From Winogradskyella epiphytica (GTDB lineage: Bacteria; Bacteroidota; Bacteroidia; Flavobacteriales; Flavobacteriaceae), in the NCBI RefSeq assembly GCF_003217215.1, contig NZ_QJTD01000003.1, positions 124,001 to 188,000 of the forward strand: a stretch of 64,000 nt of DNA, written 5' to 3'. The notes beneath the pieces are model-generated. The model was given only the letters and a program-made list of their open reading frames with translations, had not been told where the DNA came from and searched no databases. Within the stretch, counting starts at the first letter, position 1, and each line of letters opens with the position of its first letter. A program made the translations under genes and the position numbers. Below, one piece after another: positions 26,724-36,066 of this stretch.

Positions 26724-28877
26724 ATGAAGAAATTATCTCTAACAATTATTGCCTTTATTATCTCCTTTTCGTCGGCGATGGCAAATGAAGGCATGTGGTT
26801 TTTAATGCATATCGATCGATTGAATCATCGAGATATGCAAAAAATGGGTTTACAATTAACTGCTGAAGAAATTTACAGCATTAACAATCATAGTTTAAAA
26901 GATGCAATAGTGCAGTTTAATGGTGGTTGTACGGCAAGTATCGTTTCAGATAGCGGATTGGTTTTAACTAATCACCACTGTGGTTATAGTGCTATTGCAG
27001 AATTATCTACTGCAGAACAAAATCACTTAAAGAATGGTTTCTGGGCTGGTTCTTTAGCTGAAGAAATGAAGCCAGAAAGCTTATATGTTCGCTTTTTCGT
27101 AAGAATGGACGATGTTTCTAAACGTATTTTATCTCTTGTTAATGATAACATGAGCGAAAAAGAACGTGAAGCAACTATTAATAGAGAGATTGCTAAAATT
27201 GAGCAAGAAAATAATGAGGGTGGAAAATACACCGTTTCAGTTCGTTCTTTCTTTCAAGGAAACGAGTATTACTACTTTGTATACGAAGATTATAAAGATG
27301 TTCGTTTAGTAGGAACTCCTCCAGAAAGTGTTGGTAAATACGGTGGTGACACTGATAACTGGGAATGGCCAAGACATACAGGAGATTTTTCATTATTCAG
27401 AGTTTATGCTGATGAAGATGGAAATCCTGCTGAATATTCAACGGATAATGTGCCATTAAAAGCAAAGTATCACTTACCTGTTAATATCGATGGTGTAAAG
27501 GAAAATGACTTCGCTATGATTTTAGGCTATCCTGGTAGAACAAACCGTTGGATGCCTGCTCAAGGTGTAGAGCAAAACGTAAAATACGCATATCCTGCTT
27601 GGGTTGAAGGCTCAAAATTAAGCATGGATGTGATGAAAAAATACATGGAAGAAGACGAAGCTATCAACTTAATGTATGCGTCGTCTTATGCAAGTATTGC
27701 AAACTACTGGAAAAACAGAGGCGGAATGATTGAAGCCTTAACCGAACATAAAACAGTAGAAAAAAAGACGAAAACTGAAAATAAATTTGCGAAGTGGGCT
27801 AAGAAAAAAGCAAACAGAGACAAATACGGAAAGGTTATCGAAAACATCAATAATTACTACAGCTTAACTAACGAAAAAGCAAAACAATCTAATTACCTAT
27901 TAGGAATGTTACGTTCAAGTAAGTTTGCTGTTTTACCTTACAGATTAGGATCTGCTTTAAAACATTATGCAGGCGCTGATGAGGCTGAACGTAAAAATCT
28001 TTTACCAAGATTACAGTCTTTAATTGAAGGGTCTTACAAAGGTTTCCATTTACCTTTAGAAGAAGAAGTATTGGCTAAGCAATTAGGTTTATTGGCTTCA
28101 AAATCTAACTATTCTTTACCAGAAATAGTTTCAGAAATAGGAGAGAAGTACAACAACGATTTTACAGCTTATACAAAAGCGATTTTTGACTTAAGTATGT
28201 TTACGTCTAAAGAAGGTGTAGAAGCATTTTTAGAATATCCTGATATGGCTATTTTAGAAAATGATCCATTATTGAAGTTATCTACCCAATTATTAGATAA
28301 ATACAGAGAACAACCGGAAAGTTTAGAGCAAGCGGAAAACGATTTTCAAGCGTCTTTTAGATTGTTAGTACAAGGTTTACGTGAGTCTGGATTAAGTAAT
28401 ATTCAATATCCTGATGCGAACTCTACTTTGCGTTTATCTTACGGAAAAGTGAGAGCTTTACCTGCAGATAAGAGAAACGATGCTAAGGTAAATAATTATA
28501 CAACGTTTAAAGGTATGATTAAAAAATACAAGCCAAATGATGCTGAGTTTGATTTAGAGCAAAAGATGTTAGATGCTTACGAAGCAAAAGATTATGGGCG
28601 TTATGCTAACGAATTAGGCGAACTATCCATCAACTTCTTAACAGATAACGATATTACTGGAGGAAACTCAGGATCGCCAGTAATTAACGGAAATGGTGAG
28701 GTTATTGGTTTAGCTTTTGATGGAAACATTGAAGCTATGGCAGGAGATGTAATTTTCGATTCTAACTTACAACGTACCATCAATGTTGATATTAGATATG
28801 TACTTTGGCTAATTGATAAGTACTCTAATGCAAAGCATATTGTAGATGAGTTAACTATTGTTTCAAAGCGTAAATAA
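26724..28877 (+). CDS. S46 dipeptidyl-peptidase, DPP7-type specificity predicted
   Basis: 717 residues with a signal peptide (residues 1-20, ending SAMA). The chymotrypsin-like triad residues are H85 in NHHCGYSA, an aspartate in GGDTDNWEWPRH and S649 in GGNSGSPV. Eighteen residues after the serine stands G667 (LAFDGN). In the Porphyromonas enzymes this position is Gly in DPP7 (hydrophobic P1) and Arg in DPP11 (Asp/Glu P1), so a DPP7-like preference is inferred. The enzyme would trim dipeptides from imported oligopeptides in the periplasm. It ends at a strong terminator. Confidence 0.93.
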   Translation: MKKLSLTIIAFIISFSSAMANEGMWFLMHIDRLNHRDMQKMGLQLTAEEIYSINNHSLKDAIVQFNGGCTASIVSDSGLVLTNHHCGYSAIAELSTAEQNHLKNGFWAGSLAEEMKPESLYVRFFVRMDDVSKRILSLVNDNMSEKEREATINREIAKIEQENNEGGKYTVSVRSFFQGNEYYYFVYEDYKDVRLVGTPPESVGKYGGDTDNWEWPRHTGDFSLFRVYADEDGNPAEYSTDNVPLKAKYHLPVNIDGVKENDFAMILGYPGRTNRWMPAQGVEQNVKYAYPAWVEGSKLSMDVMKKYMEEDEAINLMYASSYASIANYWKNRGGMIEALTEHKTVEKKTKTENKFAKWAKKKANRDKYGKVIENINNYYSLTNEKAKQSNYLLGMLRSSKFAVLPYRLGSALKHYAGADEAERKNLLPRLQSLIEGSYKGFHLPLEEEVLAKQLGLLASKSNYSLPEIVSEIGEKYNNDFTAYTKAIFDLSMFTSKEGVEAFLEYPDMAILENDPLLKLSTQLLDKYREQPESLEQAENDFQASFRLLVQGLRESGLSNIQYPDANSTLRLSYGKVRALPADKRNDAKVNNYTTFKGMIKKYKPNDAEFDLEQKMLDAYEAKDYGRYANELGELSINFLTDNDITGGNSGSPVINGNGEVIGLAFDGNIEAMAGDVIFDSNLQRTINVDIRYVLWLIDKYSNAKHIVDELTIVSKRK

Positions 28878-28895
28878 TAGCAAGTTTATATAGTT

Positions 28896-28930
28896 AAAAA
28901 GCGACCTGAAATTCAGGTCGCTTTTTTTTT
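28896..28930. terminator. terminator after S46 peptidase gene
   Basis: Stem gcgacctgaa / ttcaggtcgc (28901-28910 and 28912-28921) with a preceding A run and a ten-T tail; usable by both convergent genes. Confidence 0.9.
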
Positions 28931-28957
28931 GCCATGGATTAAAGACTTAGAAATGTT

Positions 28958-29434
28958 TTAAGAACTTAATACCTCTTTCCATCGACCAGTTTCTGCAAAC
29001 TCTTTAACTACTTGATTTCTTTTAGTCAGTAGCTGAGTCATATACTTTTTTAAAATTATTTTGTCGAAAAGCTGTCCTAAAAGACCAAATGGAGATTCAT
29101 AAACGAATATATCTGTCATTAATGTGCCTTCGTTTGTTTTAATAAAATGATGTTCATGTCTAAACCCTTTAAATGCACCTTTGGTCATTTCGTCTACGAA
29201 GTAAAAAGGTGAATTAAACGCTGTGACTTTAGATGTTAAATTCTGATATACTCCAAAATGCCTTGCTCGCCAAGTCACACTTTCATTCAATCTAATCAAC
29301 CCCGTTGTTTTTCCAGCAATTGCTTCTTCATAGGTTTGAGCGGTAGAAATTTTGTGTAAATCAATAGATCTTGAAAGGTCAAATACAATTTTTATATCAG
29401 CATTTACCTGTGTTTTAATTTCAATTCGAGGCAT
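28958..29434 (-). CDS. SRPBCC (START-like) domain protein
   Basis: 158 residues forming one helix-grip fold: IEIKTQVNADIKIVFDLSRS at the start, the central strand VTWRARHFGVYQNLTSKVTAF and the long C-terminal helix KYMTQLLTKRNQVVKEFAE. Such proteins bind hydrophobic ligands in a deep pocket; some are polyketide cyclase-like. No catalytic residues can be assigned. It is convergent with the S46 peptidase gene and tandem with the superoxide dismutase gene, from which it is separated by that gene's terminator. Confidence 0.82.
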   Translation of the reverse strand: MPRIEIKTQVNADIKIVFDLSRSIDLHKISTAQTYEEAIAGKTTGLIRLNESVTWRARHFGVYQNLTSKVTAFNSPFYFVDEMTKGAFKGFRHEHHFIKTNEGTLMTDIFVYESPFGLLGQLFDKIILKKYMTQLLTKRNQVVKEFAETGRWKEVLSS

Positions 29435-29480
29435 ATATAATAATGATTAAGTATGGGCACATCTTGGCAGAAACTTTCAT

Positions 29481-29511
29481 AAAAAAACCACCAAGCATAA
29501 GCAAGGTGGTT
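29481..29511 (-). terminator. terminator of superoxide dismutase gene
   Basis: Read on the minus strand, aaccacc pairs with ggtggtt (29505-29511 with 29486-29492) and is followed by a seven-T run, 27 bases after the stop. Confidence 0.85.
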
Positions 29512-29537
29512 CATTATATTTTGTTGGATTTTATTAT

Positions 29538-30140
29538 TTATTCAATAATACCAGCACAACCAACACGAGCACCAGCGTTACCTGTAGGCTGCGTTGTGAA
29601 ATCATCTACATCAAGGTGTACAATAATAGCTTTACCCAAAATGTCTTTAGTTTCATCGCCACATCCTATACACCACTCATCCGTAGTTTTAGTTATGGTC
29701 GCACGACCATTAGCATTGGCTGTTAAGTTACCAATATCACCTTTATGATATCCAGTTTCAGCGCCCCATTCGCCATGTGGTTGACCCGTTGGGTTCCAAT
29801 GTCCTCCTGAAGAGGTTCCATCAGCGGCAGAGCAATCTGCTTTTTCATGAATATGAATCGCGTGTTCGCCTTCTTCTAAACCTGTTACCGTTCCAACCAT
29901 AGTTACCATACCATCTTTCTCAGTAAAATTAATGGTTCCTTCTACCTTACTGTCGCTTTTAGGAGATAAGGTGATGCTGAGCTTTTTTTCTTTCACCGCT
30001 TCAACCATTTCTTCTGCTTGTGTAACAGTCTCTTCAACTTCAGTATTTACTTCTTCTTCTTCTTCTTCTTTTTTGTTGTCTTTACAAGCCGTGGCAAATA
30101 CTACAGCAAAAGTCAATACAAATAATTTTAAAGTTTTCAT
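29538..30140 (-). CDS. Cu/Zn superoxide dismutase, lipoprotein
   Basis: 200 residues with a lipoprotein signal (ATACKD, Cys19), then an unusually acidic linker of glutamates (residues ~24-45) before the enzyme domain. The copper/zinc histidines appear in order in HAIHIHEKADC, GGHWNP, GQPHGEWG, TGYHKGDIGN and IIVHLDVDDF, and the disulfide cysteines are in KADC and RVGCAGII. It would dismutate superoxide in the periplasm. The acidic spacer probably holds the catalytic domain away from the membrane. The gene is monocistronic with its own terminator. Confidence 0.95.
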   Translation of the reverse strand: MKTLKLFVLTFAVVFATACKDNKKEEEEEEVNTEVEETVTQAEEMVEAVKEKKLSITLSPKSDSKVEGTINFTEKDGMVTMVGTVTGLEEGEHAIHIHEKADCSAADGTSSGGHWNPTGQPHGEWGAETGYHKGDIGNLTANANGRATITKTTDEWCIGCGDETKDILGKAIIVHLDVDDFTTQPTGNAGARVGCAGIIE

Positions 30141-30309
30141 TTGATAATTTATTTTTCGTTTAGATAAAAGTAGTTAGATATGTGCAGTTATCCAAGAAAC
30201 TAGGGTATATGTGCTACTTAAAATTTCAATCAAGTTAAAAATTGTTTGTGCTAGAGTACTTCCGAAAGCCTTAGTATGAGTGAATTGCTATGAAATTATT
30301 CCGAGGCTT

Positions 30310-30323
30310 ATGATAATTGTCAT
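30310..30323. promoter_or_regulatory. FNR-like dyad upstream of hemN
   Basis: ATGATAATTGTCAT. Centre 30316.5 lies 29.5 bases before the first base of the hemN -7 box, equal to about -41 from the predicted start of transcription. One of four matching sites in the window. Confidence 0.75.
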
Positions 30324-30345
30324 ATTTTAAAAAAAAAGATAAGTC

Positions 30346-30353
30346 TAATTTTG
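30346..30353 (+). promoter_or_regulatory. -7 box of hemN
   Basis: TAATTTTG, a match to TAnnTTTG, 17 bases before the hemN ATG. No good -33 TTG is present, as expected for an activator-dependent promoter. Confidence 0.65.
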
Positions 30354-30370
30354 AAGTCTAATTTTTAGGC

Positions 30371-31735
30371 ATGAGTCAGTCATTAATTAATAAATACAAC
30401 GTTGCAGGTCCACGTTATACAAGCTATCCAACTGTTCCTTATTGGGATTTAGATTCGTTTTCACTAGAACTATGGAAGGATTCTTTAAAACGGGCATTTA
30501 ACGAAAGTAATAATTCAGAAGGTTTAAGTTTATATCTTCATTTACCATTTTGCGAGAGTTTGTGTACTTTTTGTGGGTGTCATAAGCGAATTACTAAACG
30601 TCACGAAGTAGAATCGCCATATATAAATGCAGTTTTAAAAGAATGGCGCCTGTATCGTGAATTATTAGGGGCTACACCAAAAATCAAAGAGATGCATCTC
30701 GGTGGAGGAACACCAACCTTTTTTTCTCCAGAGAATCTACATTATTTAATCTCTGAACTTTTAAAAGATGCTGAATTAGCTGAAGATTATGAGTTCAGTT
30801 TCGAAGGGCATCCTAATAATACAACGGAAGAACATCTTCAAACCTTATTCGATTTAGGGTTTAGACGAGTGAGTTATGGGGTTCAAGATTATAACCTAAG
30901 TATTCAAAAAGCTATCAATCGTATTCAACCTTTTGAAAATGTAAAGCGTGCTACAGACTTGGCGCGTAAAATTGGTTACACCTCTGTAGGGCATGATATT
31001 ATTTTTGGCTTACCATTTCAAACGGAAGCGGATGTCATTGAAACTATTAATAAAACGAAGGCTTTAATGCCAGACCGAATCGCCTTTTATAGTTATGCTC
31101 ATGTACCGTGGATCAAAGGAAATGGACAAAGAGGTTTTAGTGAAGACGATTTGCCTACACCAGAATCTAAGCGTCAGCAGTACGAAACAGGGAAAAAACG
31201 CTTTGAAGAGGCAGGATATGTGGAAATCGGGATGGATCATTTCGCTCTAAAAACAGATTCACTTTATAAAGCGATGAAAAATAAAACCCTGCATCGAAAT
31301 TTTATGGGGTATACAGCAAGTAAAACTCAAGCGATGATTGGTTTGGGCGTGTCATCTATTAGCGATAGCTGGTATGGTTTTGCGCAAAATGTTAAATCTA
31401 ATGAAGAGTATTATAAATTATTAGATCAAGATATTATTCCGGTATTTAAAGGACATATTTTAAACACAGAAGATTTAGTAATAAGAAAGCATATACTTAA
31501 CCTAATGTGCAATTTTGAAACCTCATGGGAGGATACCTCTTTAGTATTTGACGATTTACCTGAAGTGCTTATAAAATTAAAAGAATTTGAATCTGACGGC
31601 TTGCTCGAATTTGGTACTAAGCATGTTTTGGTAAAAGAAGAAGGTAAACCTTTTATAAGAAATATATGTATGGCCTTTGATGTGTTATTGCAACGAAATA
31701 AGCCAAACACTCAGTTGTTTTCTATGACCATTTAA
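30371..31735 (+). CDS. hemN: oxygen-independent coproporphyrinogen III oxidase
   Basis: 454 residues, the length of true HemN. The radical-SAM cluster motif is CESLCTFCGC with C61, C65, C68 and the extra C70 that separates HemN from HemW. GPRYTSYPT near residue 13 and the glycine-rich LGGGTPTF are conserved as well. It decarboxylates coproporphyrinogen III without oxygen, allowing heme synthesis under anoxia. An FNR-like site precedes it at the activating position, which fits its use when oxygen is low, together with the cbb3 oxidase and NirK genes nearby. Confidence 0.96.
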   Translation: MSQSLINKYNVAGPRYTSYPTVPYWDLDSFSLELWKDSLKRAFNESNNSEGLSLYLHLPFCESLCTFCGCHKRITKRHEVESPYINAVLKEWRLYRELLGATPKIKEMHLGGGTPTFFSPENLHYLISELLKDAELAEDYEFSFEGHPNNTTEEHLQTLFDLGFRRVSYGVQDYNLSIQKAINRIQPFENVKRATDLARKIGYTSVGHDIIFGLPFQTEADVIETINKTKALMPDRIAFYSYAHVPWIKGNGQRGFSEDDLPTPESKRQQYETGKKRFEEAGYVEIGMDHFALKTDSLYKAMKNKTLHRNFMGYTASKTQAMIGLGVSSISDSWYGFAQNVKSNEEYYKLLDQDIIPVFKGHILNTEDLVIRKHILNLMCNFETSWEDTSLVFDDLPEVLIKLKEFESDGLLEFGTKHVLVKEEGKPFIRNICMAFDVLLQRNKPNTQLFSMTI

Positions 31736-31803
31736 TAAATAAGAATTTATAATAAGGTGTTTAAAAAATTCCTTTTAATAAGCCTTAGTTAAAATAATAG
31801 ACC

Positions 31804-32637
31804 ATGAAAAAAATAATTATTCCTGTAGATTTTTCGGAGTATTCAGAATATGCTCTTGAAGCTGCCGCTAATTTAGGTCGGAAGTTTGGTGCTGAACTTA
31901 TTGTAGTTCACATGTTAGAATTATCAAATGCTGTTTTGTCGTCGGGAGGACGTACACTTAGAGATGAAGCTGTATTTTATTTAAAGCTTGCTGAACAAAA
32001 ATTCGAAAAGTTTTTAGACAAACCTTATTTAGAAGGCTTGAAAATTACACCTGTGGTAAAACATTTTAAAGTTTGGAGTGAATTAAATGAAATTGCTAAA
32101 GAACATGAGGCGAGTTTTATTGTGATGGGATCTCAAGGCACAAGTGGATTAAAAGGTGTATTAGTAGGCTCAAATACTGAAAAAGTAGTTCGGCATTCAG
32201 ATATTCCCGTATTGGTAATCAAACATAATCCCATCTTATTAGAATTTGAGAATGGGGTATTTGCTAGTGATTTTTCTGAAGCAGCCATTGAACCTTATCT
32301 AAAAGCAAAACAAACATTTGATAGCATGGGGACAAATATGCATTTGGTATATGTGAACACGCCTGATGGTAACTTTAGGAGTTCCTCTGAAATAGATAAA
32401 CGTGTTGCTGAGTTTTTAAAGAAAGGAGATGGCGATCTAAAAAATTTAAATAAAGTCCGTGTGGTCTCGGATTACACTATAGAAAAAGGCATTTTAAACT
32501 GCGCTAATGTCACTGGGGCGGATTTGATTGCAGTGGCAACACATGGAAGAAAAGGATTGTCACATTTTTTTGAAGGAAGTATCTCTGAAGATATCGCAAA
32601 TCACTCTACCTTACCTGTAATGACTTTTAAAATTTAA
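31804..32637 (+). CDS. tandem universal stress protein
   Basis: 277 residues made of two UspA domains (about 1-140 and 148-277). The first begins KKIIIPVDFSEYSEYALEAA and has the nucleotide loop GSQGTSGLKGVLVGS. The second ends with ATHGRKGLSHFFEGSISEDI. Both loops fit the G-x2-G-x9-G-S ATP-binding type. Such proteins accumulate in starvation, hypoxia and redox stress. It follows hemN by 68 bases without a terminator between, so it is probably read through from the hemN promoter. Confidence 0.92.
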   Translation: MKKIIIPVDFSEYSEYALEAAANLGRKFGAELIVVHMLELSNAVLSSGGRTLRDEAVFYLKLAEQKFEKFLDKPYLEGLKITPVVKHFKVWSELNEIAKEHEASFIVMGSQGTSGLKGVLVGSNTEKVVRHSDIPVLVIKHNPILLEFENGVFASDFSEAAIEPYLKAKQTFDSMGTNMHLVYVNTPDGNFRSSSEIDKRVAEFLKKGDGDLKNLNKVRVVSDYTIEKGILNCANVTGADLIAVATHGRKGLSHFFEGSISEDIANHSTLPVMTFKI

Positions 32638-32681
32638 TCGAATTGTTTGTTTAGTTGTTAGTTTAGGGGGTAACAATTCAT

Positions 32682-32711
32682 AAACACCAAGTGATTTCTT
32701 GGTGTTTTTTT
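32682..32711 (+). terminator. uspA terminator
   Basis: Stem aaacaccaag / cttggtgttt with a six-base loop followed by more T residues, 44 bases after the stop. Confidence 0.88.
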
Positions 32712-32961
32712 ATGCCTTTAAATTGAAAATAGAAACGGTGAATTATAACATTTTGGACTAAGTTTATTTTACATTCTGTTTTATTATTCTGACACTTTCT
32801 GTTATTGAATAAAGACCTATAATTCATTGTTGTAATTCTTGTTGTTGAGTTATGTGGCTTATAATTATGTTGTTATGTTTTGTTTTTGTAACTAAAAAAT
32901 GAAGATTTTAACTACATTTTACTATCTTGATTGTTGTATTTACGGTGAAAATATTCTTTAG

Positions 32962-32975
32962 ATGATAAAAATCAT
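32962..32975. promoter_or_regulatory. FNR-like dyad upstream of nirK
   Basis: ATGATAAAAATCAT, a perfect dyad (arms ATGAT/ATCAT). Its centre is 29.5 bases from the first base of the nirK -7 box, the same as at hemN, ccoS and ccoI. Confidence 0.8.
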
Positions 32976-32997
32976 ATTTTCATAACAGCCACTAGTT

Positions 32998-33005
32998 TAT
33001 TTTTG
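32998..33005 (+). promoter_or_regulatory. -7 box of nirK operon
   Basis: TATTTTTG, a match to TAnnTTTG, positioned under the FNR-like dyad. It predicts a leader of about 65 bases. Confidence 0.7.
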
Positions 33006-33009
33006 TCTT

Positions 33010-33031
33010 ATTAGGATGAAAAACTCCTAAT
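33010..33031 (+). promoter_or_regulatory. stem-loop or dyad at the nirK transcript start
   Basis: attagga (33010-33016) pairs with tcctaat (33025-33031). It lies at the predicted first bases of the mRNA and could be a 5' protecting hairpin or an operator. It includes a TAGGAT word also seen at ric and rrf2. Confidence 0.45.
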
Positions 33032-33076
33032 TTAAAAATGAACACTAAATAAGAACAACCAAAACCGAAACTAAAG

Positions 33077-34522
33077 ATGAAAAACATCAAATTATTATTA
33101 GGCACTGCAATAGCAGGAGCCCTTTTTCTTACCTCTTGTAAGGGGAACGAGAATAACGAACCAACCAACAACTCAGACATATCTGTGTCGAGAGAAATGG
33201 TAGCAGAGCTAACTGCTCCTCCTCATGTACCAACGCCAATTGGAAGACGTAAAGCCAAGAAGCTTAAAGTAAATATGGAAATCCTTGAACAAGAAGGTGA
33301 ATTAACCGATGGGGTGAGATATAATTATTGGACATTTGGAGGGTCTGTTCCAGGAAGTTTTATTAGGACTAGAGTAGGCGATGAAGTAGAATTTACTTTA
33401 TCAAATCACCCAGACAACAAATTGCCTCATAACATCGACCTACATGCGGTAACAGGCCCAGGAGGAGGTGCAGAGTCTTCTTTTGTTGCGCCAGGATTTG
33501 AAAAAACCTTTTCATTTAAAACCTTAAATCCAGGACTTTTTGTTTACCACTGTGCTACAGCGCCAGTTGGGATGCATATTGCTAATGGAATGTATGGTTT
33601 AATTTTAGTGGAACCAGAAGGAGGTTTACCACCAGTAGATAAGGAATACTACATCATGCAAGGTGATTTTTATACAAAAGGAAAAAATGGAGAAAGGGGA
33701 TTACAACCTTTCGATATGCAGAAGGCAGTTGATGAAAATGCCGATTACGTAGTTTTTAATGGTAGTGTTGATGGTTTAACTGGAGACAATGCTATTACAG
33801 CTAAGGTTGGTGAAACTGTAAGACTATATGTTGGTAATGGTGGTCCAAATTTAGTATCATCTTTTCATGTTATTGGAGAAATATTTGACAAAGTTTATGT
33901 TGAAGGTGGAGACCTAATTAACGAAAATATTCAAACAACACTTATTCCTGCAGGTGGGGCTGCTATTGTTGAATTTAGGGTAGATGTTCCTGGGTCTCTT
34001 GTTCTAGTTGATCACTCTATATTTAGAGCATTTAATAAAGGTGCTTTAGGAATTCTTAATGTGGAGGGTGAAGAAAATAAGAAAATCTATTCTGGCGAAC
34101 TTCGTGAAGGTATTTATTTACCAGAAGGACCTGGAATCCAAAGTATGCCTACCACAGATGAAATTGTTGAATCTGAAGTACCTGCGAAATCAATGGAAGA
34201 ACAAATGAAATTTGGTAAACAAGTATATATGCAAACCTGTTTTGCTTGTCACCAAGGAGAAGGTCAAGGAATTGCAAATGCATTCCCTCCATTAGCTAAA
34301 TCAGATTACCTAAACGCTGATGTAGATCGTGCAATAAGTGCGGTTGTACACGGACTTAGCGGTGAGATCACTGTAAACGGTAATAAATACAATAGCGTAA
34401 TGACGAGACAAATGATTTCTTCTGAAGAGGTTGCGAATGTATTGACATATGTTTATAATAGTTGGGGCAATAATGGTACTGTTGTCACCAAGGAAATGGT
34501 TGAAAAAGTAAAAAATAAATAA
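33077..34522 (+). CDS. nirK: copper nitrite reductase with fused cytochrome c domain
   Basis: 481 residues. A lipoprotein signal ends LTSC (C21). Two cupredoxin domains follow (about 60-330). Type 1 copper ligands are H117, C158, H166 and M171; type 2 ligands are H122, H157 and H312. The catalytic D120 and H263 are in place. Residues ~375-475 form a class I cytochrome c with C387-x-x-C390-H391 (CFACH) and a likely axial Met in NSVMT. The enzyme reduces nitrite to NO, and the fused heme domain can feed electrons directly. It heads an operon with the NirV-like and SCO genes under an FNR-like site. Confidence 0.95.
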   Translation: MKNIKLLLGTAIAGALFLTSCKGNENNEPTNNSDISVSREMVAELTAPPHVPTPIGRRKAKKLKVNMEILEQEGELTDGVRYNYWTFGGSVPGSFIRTRVGDEVEFTLSNHPDNKLPHNIDLHAVTGPGGGAESSFVAPGFEKTFSFKTLNPGLFVYHCATAPVGMHIANGMYGLILVEPEGGLPPVDKEYYIMQGDFYTKGKNGERGLQPFDMQKAVDENADYVVFNGSVDGLTGDNAITAKVGETVRLYVGNGGPNLVSSFHVIGEIFDKVYVEGGDLINENIQTTLIPAGGAAIVEFRVDVPGSLVLVDHSIFRAFNKGALGILNVEGEENKKIYSGELREGIYLPEGPGIQSMPTTDEIVESEVPAKSMEEQMKFGKQVYMQTCFACHQGEGQGIANAFPPLAKSDYLNADVDRAISAVVHGLSGEITVNGNKYNSVMTRQMISSEEVANVLTYVYNSWGNNGTVVTKEMVEKVKNK

Positions 34523-34530
34523 TATAAAAT

Positions 34531-35301
34531 ATGAAAACCAGAGTCTTTAGCTTGTTATTAGTGTGTTTAGCCTTTCCATCTTTAATGTTTGGACAAGCTA
34601 AAGACATGGTTCTTATAGAAGGAAGTCGTTATCTACCATTATATGGTAGAGATTCTACAGTCGTTGAGGTTAAGGACTTTAAAATGGATATTTATCCCGT
34701 GAGTGTTGAGGAATATATAACTTTTTTAAAAGAAAATCCGAAATGGCGAAAGTCTAAGGTAAAAGGATTGTTTGCAGACAAAAGTTATTTGGCGCATTGG
34801 GAATCTGATTTTAAAATGAAAGATTCTGTAAATCCAAATAGTCCCATTACTAATGTATCGTGGTTTGCGGCAAAAGCGTATTGCGAGTGTCAAGATAAAC
34901 GTTTACCTACAGTAGATGAATGGGAATATGTGGCGATGGCAGATGAAATCACAAAAGATGCACGGGTTAAACCTGAATATAATGCGAGAATCCTAGCCTG
35001 GTACGAGCAACCTCGAAAAGAACTCATTATCGGGGAAACTGAAAAAAATGTTTGGGGTGTTTACGACTTACATGGTTTGGTTTGGGAGTGGACTCTAGAT
35101 TTTAATTCGGTATTAATCACTGGAGAATCTAGAAAGGATAGTGATAAAGATAGTAACTTATTTTGTGGATCTGCTTCAATAAATGCAACTGATTTAATGA
35201 ATTATGCAGCTTTTATGCGTTACGCCATTAGAGGAAGTTTAAAGGCAAAAAATTCAATGAAAAACTTAGGGTTTCGTTGCGTTCAAGATATTAAAGACTA
35301 A
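34531..35301 (+). CDS. NirV-like SUMF1/formylglycine-generating-enzyme-fold protein
   Basis: 256 residues with a signal peptide (residues 1-22, LMFGQA). The SUMF1 fold is shown by DIYPVSVEEYITFLKE, PITNVSWFAAKAYCECQDKRLPTVDEWEYV, GVYDLHGLVWEWTLDF and the closing KNLGFRCVQD. In true formylglycine-generating enzymes the end reads RGGSW followed by an active-site cysteine pair. Here it is FCGSASINA with no second cysteine, so sulfatase activation is unlikely. Genes of this fold next to nirK are called nirV and have an unclear role. It starts eight bases after nirK. Confidence 0.82.
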   Translation: MKTRVFSLLLVCLAFPSLMFGQAKDMVLIEGSRYLPLYGRDSTVVEVKDFKMDIYPVSVEEYITFLKENPKWRKSKVKGLFADKSYLAHWESDFKMKDSVNPNSPITNVSWFAAKAYCECQDKRLPTVDEWEYVAMADEITKDARVKPEYNARILAWYEQPRKELIIGETEKNVWGVYDLHGLVWEWTLDFNSVLITGESRKDSDKDSNLFCGSASINATDLMNYAAFMRYAIRGSLKAKNSMKNLGFRCVQDIKD

Positions 35302-35306
35302 AAGAA

Positions 35307-36026
35307 ATGAAATATATTAAAACCATAATGACAGTAATGATGTTGCTTATCGTAGTAACATCTTGTGATTCGAACAAATCGAAAAATTCTCAACAGGAAA
35401 TTGCGGTTTATCAATGTCCTATGCAATGTGAAGGTGATAAGACCTACTCTGAAAACATAAGCTGTCCTATTTGTAAAATGGATTTGGAATTGGTTGAAGA
35501 ACAATCACCAAAAGTGACGTCTGATACTGAAATTTCGGATGAGTCCATATTCAACCTTACAAGTCAATGGCATACTGAGGAGGGTGAAGAAATTCAGCTT
35601 GAAGATTTAAAAGGTAAAACTTTGGTTATGGTGATGATATATACATCTTGTAAAGCAGCTTGTCCAAGATTGGTCGCGGATATGAGAAATATTGAAGCTA
35701 AAATTCCTAAAGAGAACTTAAAAAATCTTCAATTTGTATTGGTAAGTATAGATCCAACTGTAGATACACCAGAACGTTTAAAAGATTTTGCCATAGAAAA
35801 TGTTATGGACGATGAACATTGGACATTCCTACAAGGTACAGAAAGTGGGGTAAGAGAATTTGCTAATGTACTTTCTGTAAAATACAAAGAGATTTCACCA
35901 ATAGATTTTTCACACTCAAATATTATAAGTGTATTTAATGCCGAAGGTGAGCTAATGCATCAACAAGAAGGCTTAGGTGTAGATAATAAAGAAACTATTG
36001 AAACTATTCTTCAGCTTACAAACTAA
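35307..36026 (+). CDS. SCO-family copper/thiol protein with N-terminal metal-binding domain
   Basis: 239 residues. It has a lipoprotein signal (VTSC, C20), then a small heavy-metal-binding domain with C37, C41, C53 and C56 (CPMQC, CPICKMDL), then a thioredoxin-fold SCO domain. The SCO copper site is C115-x3-C119 (CKAACP) with H203 (DFSHSN). SCO proteins deliver copper to oxidase Cu sites. In this operon the client could be NirK itself or the cbb3 oxidase. It begins five bases after the NirV-like gene. Confidence 0.92.
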   Translation: MKYIKTIMTVMMLLIVVTSCDSNKSKNSQQEIAVYQCPMQCEGDKTYSENISCPICKMDLELVEEQSPKVTSDTEISDESIFNLTSQWHTEEGEEIQLEDLKGKTLVMVMIYTSCKAACPRLVADMRNIEAKIPKENLKNLQFVLVSIDPTVDTPERLKDFAIENVMDDEHWTFLQGTESGVREFANVLSVKYKEISPIDFSHSNIISVFNAEGELMHQQEGLGVDNKETIETILQLTN

Positions 36027-36042
36027 ATCTAAAGCAACAATT

Positions 36043-36061
36043 TAAGATTGTATTAATCTTA
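36043..36061. terminator. weak hairpin between convergent genes
   Basis: taagatt / aatctta (36043-36049, 36055-36061) lies between the SCO stop and the hemerythrin stop. The AT-only stem makes it a weak terminator candidate. Confidence 0.35.
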
Positions 36062-36066
36062 GTGTA

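Larger units (their letters stand above)
32638..33076. other. 439-bp intergenic region before nirK
   Basis: Left: the uspA terminator. Middle (about 32715-32950): AT-rich sequence in which the plus strand is rich in T and G, with repeated ttgttg-like words, and no open frame or RNA gene that I can support. Right: an FNR-like site (32962-32975), the nirK -7 box (32998-33005) and a roughly 65-base leader containing a 7-bp stem-loop. Confidence 0.6.

Noticed and set aside
32715..32950. Possible small RNA or riboswitch in the gap before nirK
   Set aside because: AT-rich T/G-biased sequence without a stable GC-containing stem or known motif.
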